Assembly (NCBI GenBank): GCA_017590115.1
Contig: JAGGNK010006482.1
Location: forward strand, 124,001-188,000
DNA length: 64,000 nucleotides
Reading direction: 5' to 3'
Origin: Montifringilla adamsi
Lineage: Eukaryota > Chordata > Aves > Passeriformes > Passeridae
The notes beneath the pieces were generated by a model that was given only the letters and a program-made list of their open reading frames with translations, ran no database searches and had not been told where the DNA came from. Shown piece by piece: positions 1 through 62,245 of this stretch; positions within the stretch are counted from its first letter, which is position 1, and each line of letters starts with the position of its first letter. The position numbers and the translations under genes are program-made.

Positions 1-15
1 GCTGGGGAGCCTTAC

Positions 16-152
16 CCGATGATGTACGCCAGGACGATGAGCTGGATCAGCCGGAAGGTCAGTCCCACCTTCTTGTTCCTCACCAGCACCATCCGAGGGG
101 TGTCATACTCGAAGAGGAAGGAGGACAACTTGTCCATGCACTTCTGCCCCAT
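16..152 (-). CDS. P2RX1: P2X purinoceptor 1, coding exon 1 (partial gene)
   Basis: P2X1 is an ATP-gated trimeric cation channel of the plasma membrane. Only its first coding exon is in the window; the rest lies beyond position 1. The minus-strand reading starts at an ATG whose A is 152 and gives 45 codons plus two bases before a GTAAGG donor. The peptide holds the cytoplasmic N-terminus, with [19 protein letters not shown] at about residues 12-30, which I recognise as the P2X1 signature. It includes the conserved Thr-Pro-Arg protein kinase C site, and then the start of the first membrane helix ([12 protein letters not shown]). The first residues ([10 protein letters not shown]) differ from the human form as I remember it. 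Its position downstream of ATP2A3 in the same orientation matches human 17p13.2. P2RX5 and P2RX4 are alternatives, but the motif and the synteny favour P2RX1. Confidence 0.9.
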
Positions 153-3100
153 GGCTGTGCCAGGGCTGTGCCGCAGCCTCCCGGCTCTTCACTGCGCCCT
201 GGGCTGGGCCGTGCCCGCCGCCGCTCCGGCAGCTCCTCTGTTTGCAGATTAAAAAAACAAAATAAGAATGCTATCGGCGTGGCTCTGAGCACATCTGGGC
301 TGTCGGGTTTCCTCCTCTGCGCAGGGATGAGGCTTCCTCTTCCTATAAGCTCTGGGCTGGGAACAGCGGGTGCCCTACATGGTCGGGGGGTGGGACAGGG
401 TGTGGGAGGGTGCAGGGCCACCCTGTTGCCAAGCCCTCATGCCACCAGGACAAAGCCATCTGTCTGTGAGCGATGCTCCCTCGCCCGGCAGGAGCCTTCC
501 CTGGGGACTGAGAGGCTGCAGGCAGGGCTTGGGATGAGCAGAGACCACGAGGCATTCCTGGGGGCAACAGTGGGATGGAAGAAATTGTGGGGGTCCCGGG
601 AGAAATTTTAGGAATTAGGATTGGGATATCATCTTTCCTATCACAACAGCCACCTCAAGCTGTGTGTCCTGAGTCCGTGTCCTACTCTGTCTCCCAAAAG
701 CTGTCCCAGAAAAAGGGTCGGGAAAGAGAAGGGGGAGCACCCGAAAGCCCAGCTCAGCAATTCGGAGCTGACCCACGGAGCAGAAGGGCACCCAGCTTGG
801 CCCCCTCCCATGGTGAGGCCAGACAGCTGGGGCTTGGCTCCTTCCCAGCACTTGCACTGGGCTGGGCTGGGTGCATTTGGAAGCATTTCCAGCATTTCCT
901 GAATGGCCTGGATGTGAGCAGGGCCAGGCGAGCTGGGGTCACTGCGAGCGATGCTCGGCAGGGTGGTGCAGACACCACTGAAAACAAATATCTCTGAGAA
1001 AGGGACTGGATTTGACAGTGCCAGACTGAAATTTGGGGGCCAACAGCTGCAATGAAGGGGGTTGGCTCATTGCTGGGGAAGGCACAGAGGCTGTGGATGG
1101 GGGACCCCGTGGCCTCAGTGCATCCCACTGGGCAGCTCCAGGGCACACTCTGTGCTGGGGAGCACTGGGGCTGAGAAGGGAGCACTGGGTCTGTGTTTCT
1201 GGGTGAAAGAGAGGATGTTTTCCCCAGAAATCCCAGCACTGAGCTGCTTCAGCACTCCAGGCAGGGACAGGCTCCATGAACCTCAGTTCATCTGATGCCT
1301 CCCTTGGCCTCAAAGGAGACACTGGCTCTCTGCAGCCACCAAGCCTGGCATAAAGGCCATCTCTGCAGGAGGAATAAGTTTTGAAAGTAGGGAAAATCTT
1401 AACCTGCTGAGATGAATCTTTCCTTTCAGGAGTATTTCTTTTAGCCTCACTGCCTCTCAAGTTCACTTGTGGCTTGCTCACTGTCACATTTACCTTTCTA
1501 TCAATATATTACAGACCTGACAACTGTGAAATAAGTGGAAAAAATCAATTATCTTTGCTGGGCAACAAGGAAAAGTGGGGGAAAAGCAACTGAATAATTT
1601 ATCTGAATCTTTTGGCGTATCATAAAGCCTGGGAATCAAAATCAGATGATCCCACGTTGCAAGTGACGTGATGTGATCCCAATGCCCCAGTCCTCAGCAA
1701 CATGGAAAGCTGTCAGACAAGGAGCCAAAAGCAAGTACAAAATGCTGATGTTAATCATACAGATTGAAGGCTGATACTGCTATTGAGTGGAGCAGACAAA
1801 CCTTATAAGCTTAGATATCTGTCAGGAGAGAAGCAAATAACTTACTGTATGAAACGAGGCCTTTTAGGGAAGGCTGCTCACCCTTGCCAAGGCCATGGGG
1901 ATAATGAAAATAGGACAGCTAAATTTAACAGCAAAATGACTTGTAAAAGAGTCACTTCCAACCTCCTCTCTAGTACTTGAAGTCAATAAAATGGTTATAG
2001 CATGGATTTAGCTAAAATACTTTCCATTGGGAGATAATAGGCATCTGCCATTTTATAATCTCTTGGAGCCATGTTGCAGCTGGAGAGTGGGGCCAGACCC
2101 CGCCTGGAGTGATGTGGAGAGCAGAAGAGCCCAGCCTGGAGCAAAAAACAGAGCCTGAATCTTTTCCTGGGCTGATACCAGCACCCAGCATGGACACCCA
2201 CTTGGACACAGCATCCAAATGCTTGAAAAAACCACAGCCTAAACACTTGTGGGCTCACACCTCTCCCACACCCACACCATCCCTGGGATTGCCACTCCTT
2301 AAATTACTTTATCACAGGGAATTCAGTAAGTTTGCACAGGGATTGCTCACCTGTGTGGCCCTGCAATGGTGCCAAGATGGTGCCAGCACACCTTCTGCCT
2401 CTGCCAGGTGGTTGTCGAGGGACAATGCCCTGCTTGGGCTGTTCAGTTGTTGATTTATCTGCCCAGACAGGGCAGTCACTGGCCAGAGATGCTGAGATCA
2501 TGGGGCTGTGGTGCTTCCAGCTGTGATGCAGGCACTGGGCTGTCCTGAGGCTGCCTCTTTGCAGTGATAATAAGTGCATTTCTCTAACACTCAAATGAAA
2601 AATAAAGGTAGAATTAAGAGGAAGAGGTTTTTATCAGCCTGCTGTGTAAGGTGCAGCCTGGCGGGTGTCCCATGACCCTCTGCACCAGTTCCCACACATA
2701 GCTGGGACCTTGGGGATGGTTTTATCTTAGGTTCTCACAGACACCAACTGGTGTGGTACTGTCAATACACTCACAGCCATCTCCTCTGAATAACTTTTGT
2801 ATCTCTTGGCTGCTTCCAAGCAGAGCAGGCAGGAGGCACTGGGGATGCTCTGCCTGGAGTAACGAGGAGCAGGAGCTGCTGGAGCAGCAGTGGCAGCTTG
2901 AGTTCATCTACAGAAGGTCCTGGACACTGAGGATGGGTTTGCCCAGGGCACAGAAAACACTGAACTGGACTTGATCTGAGCAGAATGAAAACAAAGGACC
3001 AAGTGGGACAGCACAGGGACACAGGGAGTAGAGCTGGAAGTGTTTGAGGCCAGGTTGGATGAGACCTTGAGCAATCTGGTCTAGTGGAAAGTGTCCCTGG

Positions 3101-5474
3101 CCATGGGAGGGGGTTTGAACAAGATGATCTTTAAGGCCCCTTCCAACCCAAACCATAGAATCTGTGATTCTATGGCTCTAAGCCAGGTTGAGATAAAGAA
3201 AATGAGTCCATCCAGCTCCACTGCCCACGGGAGGGGAAAATGAAAGCAGAAACAGCAAATGAGGCTCTAAAGTCCCTGTGCTTGTGTCTGAGATTGCAAA
3301 GACCTAGGGATTTCCCAAACACTCTCCTGGGTCAGCTGGCATTGACTGATCTCCAGTGCCGGGCTTTGGCCTCATCCAGCATCTCCTGCTCCAGCTGGGC
3401 CAGATGCCAAGGGCACTGAGGGCTGGTGACCCTCCAAGGGTATCCCTGGCAGTGCTGTGCAGGGGTGTGAAAGGAGCTCATTCCCCCTGCCCATGAAACA
3501 CACTCAGCCTGTGCTTGGGGCTGAGAGAAAAATGAAAAATCTGCTATTTTTAAGGGAGACATTTGGAAATGCAAGTGCATCCTTGGTTCGAGCTGGGACA
3601 GGAACTGCTGGAGCACAAAGAGGGTTCTGAAAACTTCTCCATGGGGCTCCATCCCACCCACAGCCAGGGAAGCGCCACTGTGGAAGGCATAAAAGCTACC
3701 AGGTATTTCCAGGCTCTCAGACATTGATAGGGAGAAAAGAAAATAGAAAAATAATAGATGAAGCTCATTACACAACCCAGACTCATGCTTGGCAGCATGG
3801 AGCTCTGAATTTCAGCACAAAAATGTGCGGCACGCTGCAGATCGTGGATGGGGAGGAGTGACACGGAGGCAAGGTTTAAAATATGATGGTGGGTGCAGAG
3901 GGGACCTGCTGTGGTCGAGGTTGCCAAGAAGAACCCCTGAGAGCTGATGGCTTTTCCCTGTAATTTTGGCTGCCACAGCCCCCTTGCCCTCACCAGTTGC
4001 AGGAGGTGCTTACACTGCACCACTGGCAATGGGAAGGGGAGGGTGGAAAAAAAACTGGCAGATGAGAGCAAGCAAGGTCCTACAAAACAGCATGTTCAGT
4101 TTTCTTTCCAATTTTAAACTTGTCCTTGACCTCTCTTCACTCCTTCCCAGCAGGGCTGGCTGGGCTCTGTGCTTGTCCCGTGCTGCAACGCCCCAGCACA
4201 AGATGTTTTTGGTGGTGCTCACCCCTCAGAAGTGGCATTTCCATCCCCAGTTGCTGTGACAACACATCTCCCTGGAAATACTTCAGTTTAGCTGATGCCA
4301 AAGCAAATATGAACCCGAGGTGCTGGGGGTACCAAAAGGTGTCAGTGGCCCTGTGGCCATTGTGGCCTCCAGAAATGTGGATGCACATCCAGTGTGGAGG
4401 CTGGACCTGTGCCATGGGATACATGAGCCCTTGGGATTTTTGTTGGTAGGGTGACACCTGTTTTCTGAATCATGCCTTCAAAAGACAAGCACAGCCCCAG
4501 GAGATGGTATCCAGGGGTCCAGGGACTGACACAACATCAGGTGGAGAATTTGGGGTGTTTTTGCCTTCACCACTGTGTCCTGAGACAGCATTTTTGGTAT
4601 TGGGGACTGGCTTGAGGGTCACCTCCAGCCGTGGCAGTGATGCTCCTCTTGCTCTGACATCAGTCTGCACCAGCAAAGAGGAGGCCAAGCAATGGCCCTT
4701 TCCCAAAACCAGAATGTTCCAGGGCATCCCGTGACACTCTTTGTAACCTCCCGTGGGTTACAAAGCTTTTGGCTTACCTGGTGCACCACATTTGTCCTGC
4801 TCACACATTGGGAAGAAACACATGGGGCCACATCCCAGTGAAAAAGCACCAAGGGTAGATGTTGCCATGAACACAGATTTGCTCCAAAACAGGACCTGCA
4901 GCTGGATCAGGATTTTCTGCTTCAAACATCACCATGGGCAGAGCTCTGGGTGATGCAGAGATGGAAACGCATGGCCCCAAGCCCTATGCCATCCCCCCAG
5001 AGGAGGCCAAGTTATTTAATTATCATTTATTTCACAATTAGCTCTTGTAGAGGTTATTGCAGGGCTTATTTAAACCTCCCCTCCCAGCTGGGGGAGATAA
5101 GGTGATGACTATTCTGGATACAGTCAAAATTAGCACTGTTATTTGTATTCTCATGCCCCAAGAGTGAATTTAAAAAATTCCCAACAGTCATATTATGCCA
5201 CTCCGCTCATTTTGCCTTTGTCATCCCATGCCAGCCACAAGCTCAGCTCCATTTCTAGTTTGGCTCCTCTGAAAACCCACAAGAAATCCTGATCTGGTGA
5301 GCACAACTCCTTTTACGGCTGAAGAATGCCCTCAGGCACTCCCGTATGGCTCCATGGGCTCCCAAATGTCCCCCAAATCAGCCACAAATGGGACAAGAAA
5401 AGCAAAAAAGAAAAAAAAAAAAAAAAGAAGAAGGTAAAACAACAACAACAAAATAGACACAAAAACTCCCAGTC
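153..5474. other. Intergenic region between P2RX1 (5' side) and ATP2A3 (3' side)
   Basis: No exon-like reading frame with plausible splice sites was recognised on either strand. The first few hundred bases above the P2RX1 start (153 to about 420) should hold its 5' UTR and promoter. They are moderately GC-rich, with no clear TATA box at a useful distance. A CR1 tail lies at 3030-3178. An AT-rich patch at 5010-5120 is compositionally distinct but unassigned. An A-rich run at 5405-5427 reads as a U-rich tract just beyond the ATP2A3 poly(A) site. Confidence 0.6.
3030..3178 (+). mobile_element. CR1 LINE 3' tail, 5'-truncated
   Basis: The plus strand carries the characteristic CR1 end: a stretch on a short leader losing its last line (GAGCAATCTGGTCTAGTGG), then CCTTCCAACCCAAACC and the terminal ATTCTATG octamer-type repeat near 3170. 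Only the last ~150 bp remains, as usual for 5'-truncated CR1 copies in birds. It lies in the P2RX1-ATP2A3 intergenic region, opposite in orientation to both genes. Confidence 0.85.
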
Positions 5475-5490
5475 ATCCAGTAAAATTGCT

Positions 5491-5496
5491 TTTATT
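5491..5496 (-). terminator. ATP2A3: Candidate distal polyadenylation signal of ATP2A3
   Basis: The minus strand reads AATAAA here. About 30-50 nt downstream it reads TTTTTGTGTC and then TTTTGTTGTTGTTGTTTT, followed by a long T run. A hexamer with a nearby GU/U-rich downstream element is the classic vertebrate cleavage context. Cleavage would fall at about 5470-5478. Confidence 0.55.
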
Positions 5497-7034
5497 TCTG
5501 TAATTTTCTAAGTATAAAACAAATCAGCCCAATATTGTGTGAACAGAGTGGATTGTATGGATGTGACCACAAGGAGCCTTCCCACGTCTTCCCGGCACAC
5601 CTGGCTATTTACAGTCAGACAAAGGACACGGCTTAGGAAGCAGCAATTTAGTGGAAAAATATCTCTCATATAATAAAATAGGAAACCTCATTTCTTTCAG
5701 TTCTATCCCTCAGATAACACCCTCCCACCCCCCAAGATATAACAATTTACCTTTTACTATGAAGCACAATCTCAGAGATTTCTACATTTGGCTGTTCAGG
5801 CATCTCATATAAAAAAATCAGCATATTCCCAGACTGAAGCCACTGAGGGCACCTGCTGGCAGTTCAGGGGTTGCCCTCCTCTTGGTCCCAAGTGCCCATC
5901 ACTCCAGGCACACACAGATTTTGGCTCATTTAATGCCCCACTCACACCAAAAGCTGAATGGCACCACAAGAACAGGTCCAGGGAGCACAATTTACCCTGT
6001 GTCTCCTCACTGCAGCCCTGCAAATCCTAACTCCAACTGTGCCACAGAAGATCTGCATGGGGTAAAGCCCTCTCCTTGGTCAGTACTCCCAGGCTGTCTC
6101 CCCTGACAGAAAATGCCACTGCAGAAGTGGGGGAAAAAGAGCCCAGACAGGACTGAATCTCTGGCATCATTTATACAAGGTGATGGCCATGCCAGGTATG
6201 GTCCAAAAATCACAGTAACTCTCAGGAGTTGGTAGTGGGGATTTGGGTGTGTTTGAGTTTCAGGAGTGATCTAATGCCAAGGTCACTGAATCTCATGAAC
6301 ATCTCCCAGCCAGGGCCCCTGCACAGCTCAAACCATTATTTGATGAGTTTTGGTGGAGTAGGACCCTGACTGGGAAGCAGTATTACCAGCCTGATGTAAA
6401 AAAGAAGGATCAAAACTTAATGCTGAGTTTTCCTCTTGCTCCTCCTTCTGCCATCCACACCATGAGCTGAAACTCCAACTCAACCCCAGATCTGATGCTC
6501 CTACAGGAATGAAGTCCCTCAGCCCCTCCACAGAGCCTGTCCCTCCTCCCCAGTGCTGGTGCTGCCATCCAGCCTTGGCTGAGCAGAGCATCACCAGAAA
6601 CACACACACAGAATGCTCACAGTGCCAAACCCCAAACACACAAACACAGACCTCATCCAGACTTGGGCCATACAACACAAATAAAATACAGGATACAGCA
6701 CTTTGCTCTTTTTCCTTTTCCAGTGTGGGATCCCCATGGGATCACACAGCACAGGGGGAAGAGCTCATCCAGCAATGACACAATACCCCAAAACAGTACA
6801 AAAGACTTTCCACCACAGCTGATCCCCCTGGTGCTTGCCCCAGGAACACAGGACCTTTCCCTCCCACCTTGGCTGTACCCCAGCACGGTGCTTGGCCCCT
6901 GAGGAAGGAATATAAAGTGCTCATGGATAATCATAATCCCATGCTGCCATCCAGCACGTCCTACACCCTGCATCTCGTGGAGGATCTGTCACAGCAGCCC
7001 ACCAGTGCTAAAGGTCTTGCTGAAAGACCTGAGT

Positions 7035-7040
7035 TTTATT
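7035..7040 (-). terminator. ATP2A3: Candidate proximal polyadenylation signal of ATP2A3
   Basis: The minus strand reads AATAAA (context TATAAATAAAACTC), with a GGTGGGCTGCTGTG stretch about 35 nt downstream. It would give a 3' UTR of about 3.2 kb. The downstream element is weaker than that of the distal signal. Confidence 0.3.
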
Positions 7041-9157
7041 TATAGACTTAGAATATGCCAGGCAGCACCATCAAAATAAAACTAAAAAGGAAATAATTTC
7101 TAACCTCTGTTGCCAAGAAAAGCAAGAATCCCAGAGGTTTTCCCCTAAGCTGCTTTAAAAAAAAAAAAAGCTTTAGGGCAAAACAGCCACCCAGTGTCCA
7201 TCTCCCTTGTATTGCACAGTCAGATGCCTTGGTAAGACACAAGAGCCTATCCCAAAGTGATGGTCTTGGCTCTGGGATCTCCAAGTTTACATAAGAACAT
7301 GTTCCAGCCTGTAAAAGCTCCCAGCATGCTGCTGCTGGCACACATGCAATAAATAAGTGCTCTGTGATTTATCCTGACCTTTCACTGAAGAATAAAGGAA
7401 AAAATACTTACACCTACGGATATTTTTCTACTTCATTAAGATGTTTGAAGTATAAACCTCTGCAATCAGAATTATGGAGTGAAATCTGAACTCCAAGTAA
7501 TTAAAGGATGGGGGGAGACACAAGAGACGTGGTCAACCATTCAGAAGGGGAAATGGGGACGTGTCAAAATGGTCCCTCCTAGCAAGGAGGCCACCTGCCC
7601 CAGGCAGCTCTAGTGCAGCTTACCTGGGTATTTACTAGATAGATCTGAAGGCTCACAGTAGAAATAAAATCCACTTTGCTGCTGCTGGAAAGAACAAGCT
7701 GGGACACAGCTCTGGTTTCTTGCCCACGATGGCTCAGGCTTTGGTAACTCACAATTGTGACCCAATGATTGCATGAACAGACTGACACTGCCTGGGCTTT
7801 TACACAACAGACTTCTCCGTACCACACACATTTGGGTTAAATTCATAGTCCTCCACCAGACATTAAGTCCAGGGAGAGCAGTGTAACTCAGGTGGTGGAT
7901 GGACCAAGCAGATTCCTGTAGGCACAAGGGACCAGGGATGCCACTGGGCAGCTGCAGGCCCTGCTGGACCCTCCAAACAGGGCTGGGATGCTCTGAATCC
8001 AGCCCAGCCCCTGAATCCAGCCCAGCTTCTCCTTAACTGGTTGTTACCCCCAGAGAAACAGAGAAGCTGTCTCCTCTGATGACACTGAGCTGGAACTGGA
8101 CTAAATTCCCACTGGCTGTTTTTCTGCACAGAGCAATGGAGATAGATTCAATCATCTTGGATGTCTTTCCCAACTTAAACAATTCTTTAGTTCTGTGACC
8201 TGTGCTAAAGTAAGGTGAAATCCACCCTTTTGAGGAAGGGCAAATCACATGTCTACAGCATTAGTCTTACTGAAACCTTATTTTGAAGGCTTATACAGTA
8301 CCTGGGTCATGTCCTGGTCCTCTACACCAGGGTGGGTCTCATCCATGATGAAAATTTTTGAAGAGGAATTGGTTATCCCGTGGGATCAACTGATTAAATC
8401 ATTTTGACAGAACACATGTGAAAAATAAAACTTCTTCAAGACAAAGTATAATAAGATTTTAAAAAATCAGCAACAATCTTCTAACCACAGAGTATCTATA
8501 AAGATCTTTTTAAAGAGCTCCATATTAAAATTCCTTGAATACATTATATATTAAATACAGTAACAACATTTCATGCAAGGTTTTCTGTACAATAAATCAG
8601 CTCAGTAGTATAACAATTCTGTACATTCCCATTGGTCTGGGGGCTCTGCTCATCTTCAATGCTGGTGATGGAGAAAAGAAAGGAGGGATGATATTTGGCA
8701 CCTACTGTATGGAAGGAGAGATGCTCTTGCCCAGGTGATACAGAAAAACATTGGAAGCTTTTAAGAGACAAAAAGTAGAAGAGGAAACCCAACAGCAGAG
8801 GAGCAAATGCTATCCCAGACCCTGGCTCTAGTGCTGTTGCTGGAATGTAAGAGAAAGGAAAGATACAGGCTCTGGCTAACTAAATATCATCAGGATGGAT
8901 CCTAGGGGACCGTGAGGAAAACAGGAGGGAGGATTTGGAGACCTGGAGAAGAGACCACCCACTATCAGCTTCTCAGCTGATGCAGCTCAGTGGAGAAAGA
9001 TCAATTCAATAGATCCCAAAATCCACTCCTGATCTACAAATCCTCACTGAAGACTGTCTCACTCCTGCTGTGAAAAAATCCCCAGAGGGCAAGATAAAGT
9101 TGGTGCCTTACAAAAAGGGATGCCACAACAAACACCACTCACGGAGAAAGACCACGT

Positions 9158-9165
9158 TATGTACA
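9158..9165 (-). promoter_or_regulatory. Pumilio response element in the 3' UTR
   Basis: The minus strand reads TGTACATA, an exact match to the PUF-protein consensus UGUANAUA, about 1.05 kb after the stop codon. PUF proteins usually repress or destabilise their target mRNAs. Function here is inferred from the motif only. Confidence 0.35.
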
Positions 9166-10018
9166 AGCATACATTCATTCCCGTCGTGATCCCTTGGCAG
9201 GGATGCCCTGTGCAAGTCAGTGATGCTCTCCACAGCAGAGCACATGAAGTCATGGATGTGCTCCTGAACACTTAAGCTCTACTACTGCTAGGGAAATAGT
9301 TAAAAATTCACTGAGGAAAGAAAGTGTGACCAGGAAGGAGTGGTGGACATGAGGAATGCAAGGTGGGCATCCCCTTGCTTTTCTTTACATGGCTGCCCCT
9401 ACAAGGAGAAGGACTGCCTTATATAGTGCAGATGGGATCTAGCAAGATGCCAGATGGAGAACAGACAGGACTTCATCGTGCTTTGGGGCTGGATGAGCCT
9501 GAGAAGGTGCTGGGCTTTCCATAATGCAGGGATCAAACAGGACAGTATGATAAATAGGGAGAACTTTGCCTTCTACCACATGCACCTGACCTCGAGGTGT
9601 AAACACACCTCCATGAGATTCACACCAGTGTTGGACACACTCTGAAGCTATGCCCAGCTGCTGCAGCCACTGGAGCAGAGCACAGCAGCAGCAACACTAT
9701 GGACATCATCAAGGCTCAACTACCCCAACACACAGCTCCCTCTCCTCTCTCCCTGCCCTCACTCACTGCCAAGCCCTTCCCAGCCCCCGAAGCTTCCTTG
9801 TGCATCCCATCCCACTGGGGGATGTGGCCTCAAATCCAGACTTCCTGCCTTAATCTCTCATGAAGGCCACCGTGCCCGTGCTCACTCAGTCAGGGTGAAA
9901 ATTGCAAAGAGGGTCTCAAATTTGGCAAGAACAAATCCCAAGGAACCACATTACAATGATTCAGATCCACACAGCTCCATCCCCAAACTCTACGCCAGCT
10001 GTCCAGTAATTGCACTCA

Positions 10019-10026
10019 TATGTACA
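10019..10026 (-). promoter_or_regulatory. Pumilio response element in the proximal 3' UTR
   Basis: The minus strand reads TGTACATA, about 185 nt after the ATP2A3 stop, so it would lie in every 3' UTR form. It is the second perfect UGUANAUA match in this UTR. Function is inferred from the motif only. Confidence 0.4.
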
Positions 10027-10208
10027 GGAAAAAGAAAGCTACAGAACAAAACGAAAATCAGGATTTTTTCTTTTCGACGATTCACCCGCATTTGTCTGAT
10101 AGTCGGACACATGCATGTCCTGCTGGCTTTAGCGATGGTCACGCATGCAAGACTTCAGTCCCAGTTACAAGTTAGGGATCCTCTAGTTCAGAGTCGCCCT
10201 CGTGTCGT

Positions 10209-61422
<51,214 letters not shown>

Positions 61423-61664
61423 GCCCCGGCCCGGGGGTGCTGGCCGGGGGCGCAGGAGGCACACGGGGCGCCGCTCGCACGGCGATGCCTCGGCACCTCT
61501 CCGCCCGCCCCGGCACCGGGCCCGCCCCGGCACCGCCCCGGCGCCGCCCCGCTCCGCTCCCCGCTCTGCTCCCCGCCTCCCCCGGGGCCAGCGCCGCCCC
61601 CTCGGCAGCCCCGGCCCCGCGGGACCCCCGCGCTGCGGCACCGTCCCCGCTGCCGCCCGGAGCA
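61423..61664 (-). promoter_or_regulatory. ATP2A3: ATP2A3 core promoter and 5' UTR (inferred)
   Basis: About 240 bp between the start codon and the CR1 block. It is extremely GC-rich, with several GGGCGG-type Sp1 boxes (plus-strand CCGCCC, for example near 61500-61550) and no TATA box. The transcription start site cannot be fixed from sequence alone. Confidence 0.6.
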
Positions 61665-62040
61665 GGGCTGGAAGGGGCCGTAAAGGTCATCTCGTGCCAC
61701 CCCCGGCATGGCAGGGACAGCTTCCACTGTCCCGGGCTGCTCCAAGCCCTGTCCAGCCTGGCCTTGGGCACTTCAGGGATCCAGGGGCAGCCACAGCTGC
61801 TGTGGGCACCCTGTGCCAGGGCATCCCCACCCTCACAGGGAAGAATTTCCTCCTTGTATCTAATCTAAATCTCGCCTCCTTCATCTTAAAGCCATTCCCC
61901 CTTGTCCTGTTCCTCCAGGCCCTTGTCCCAAGTCCCTCTCCAGCTCTCCTGGAGCCCCATTTAGGCACTGGACAGGGCTCTAGGGTCTCTCTGGAGCCTT
62001 CTCTTCTCCAGGCTGAACAGCCCAGCTCTCTCAGCCTGTT
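61665..62040 (-). mobile_element. CR1 LINE 3' portion next to the ATP2A3 promoter
   Basis: The plus strand reads AGGGCTGGAAGGGGCCGTAA, CCCGGGCTGCTCCAAGCCCT, and on through CAGGCTGAACAGCCCAGCTC. It is a reverse-complement CR1 in sense with the gene, with its 3' end about 245 bp upstream of the ATG. The terminal octamer repeats appear to be missing, so the 3' edge merges into the GC-rich promoter. Confidence 0.85.
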
Positions 62041-62245
62041 GGTGTTTTGTCAGATTTCCAGGCTGAGAAGTGGGCAGGCTTGTGGGCAGTGGAAACAGTC
62101 CAGAGGAAATAGCTGTGTCTTAAGAAGTTAAGAGGAGAGGTAAAGTTTCCATCACAAAAATAATATCAAAAATATCAGGAGCAATAGAAGGAAGTGGGAA
62201 TGCTGCATGGGTGCAGCTCAGTGGGATCTAAGGGGGCTGCCTAAG
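61673..62245. repeat. Duplicated block, copy 2 (pairs with 28862-29405)
   Basis: It matches the intron 8 block across the CR1 portion and about 200 bp further. The shared non-CR1 part includes GTGGGCAGTGGAAACAGTCC and AATAGAAGGA-GTGGGAATGC with small indels. Confidence 0.85.

Larger units (their letters stand above)
5475..10208 (-). other. ATP2A3: ATP2A3 3' untranslated region (inferred)
   Basis: The sequence after the stop codon at 10209-10211 has no splice-like junction I can defend. It runs about 4.7 kb to a strong poly(A) signal at 5491-5496. The left boundary is inferred from that signal plus about 16-20 nt. A shorter form could end near 7015-7020, using AATAAA at 7035-7040. The region holds two perfect Pumilio-type elements and no CR1 or LTR that I recognise, which is unusual in this repeat-rich locus and fits transcribed, constrained sequence. 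RNA reads would settle the true end. Confidence 0.5.
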
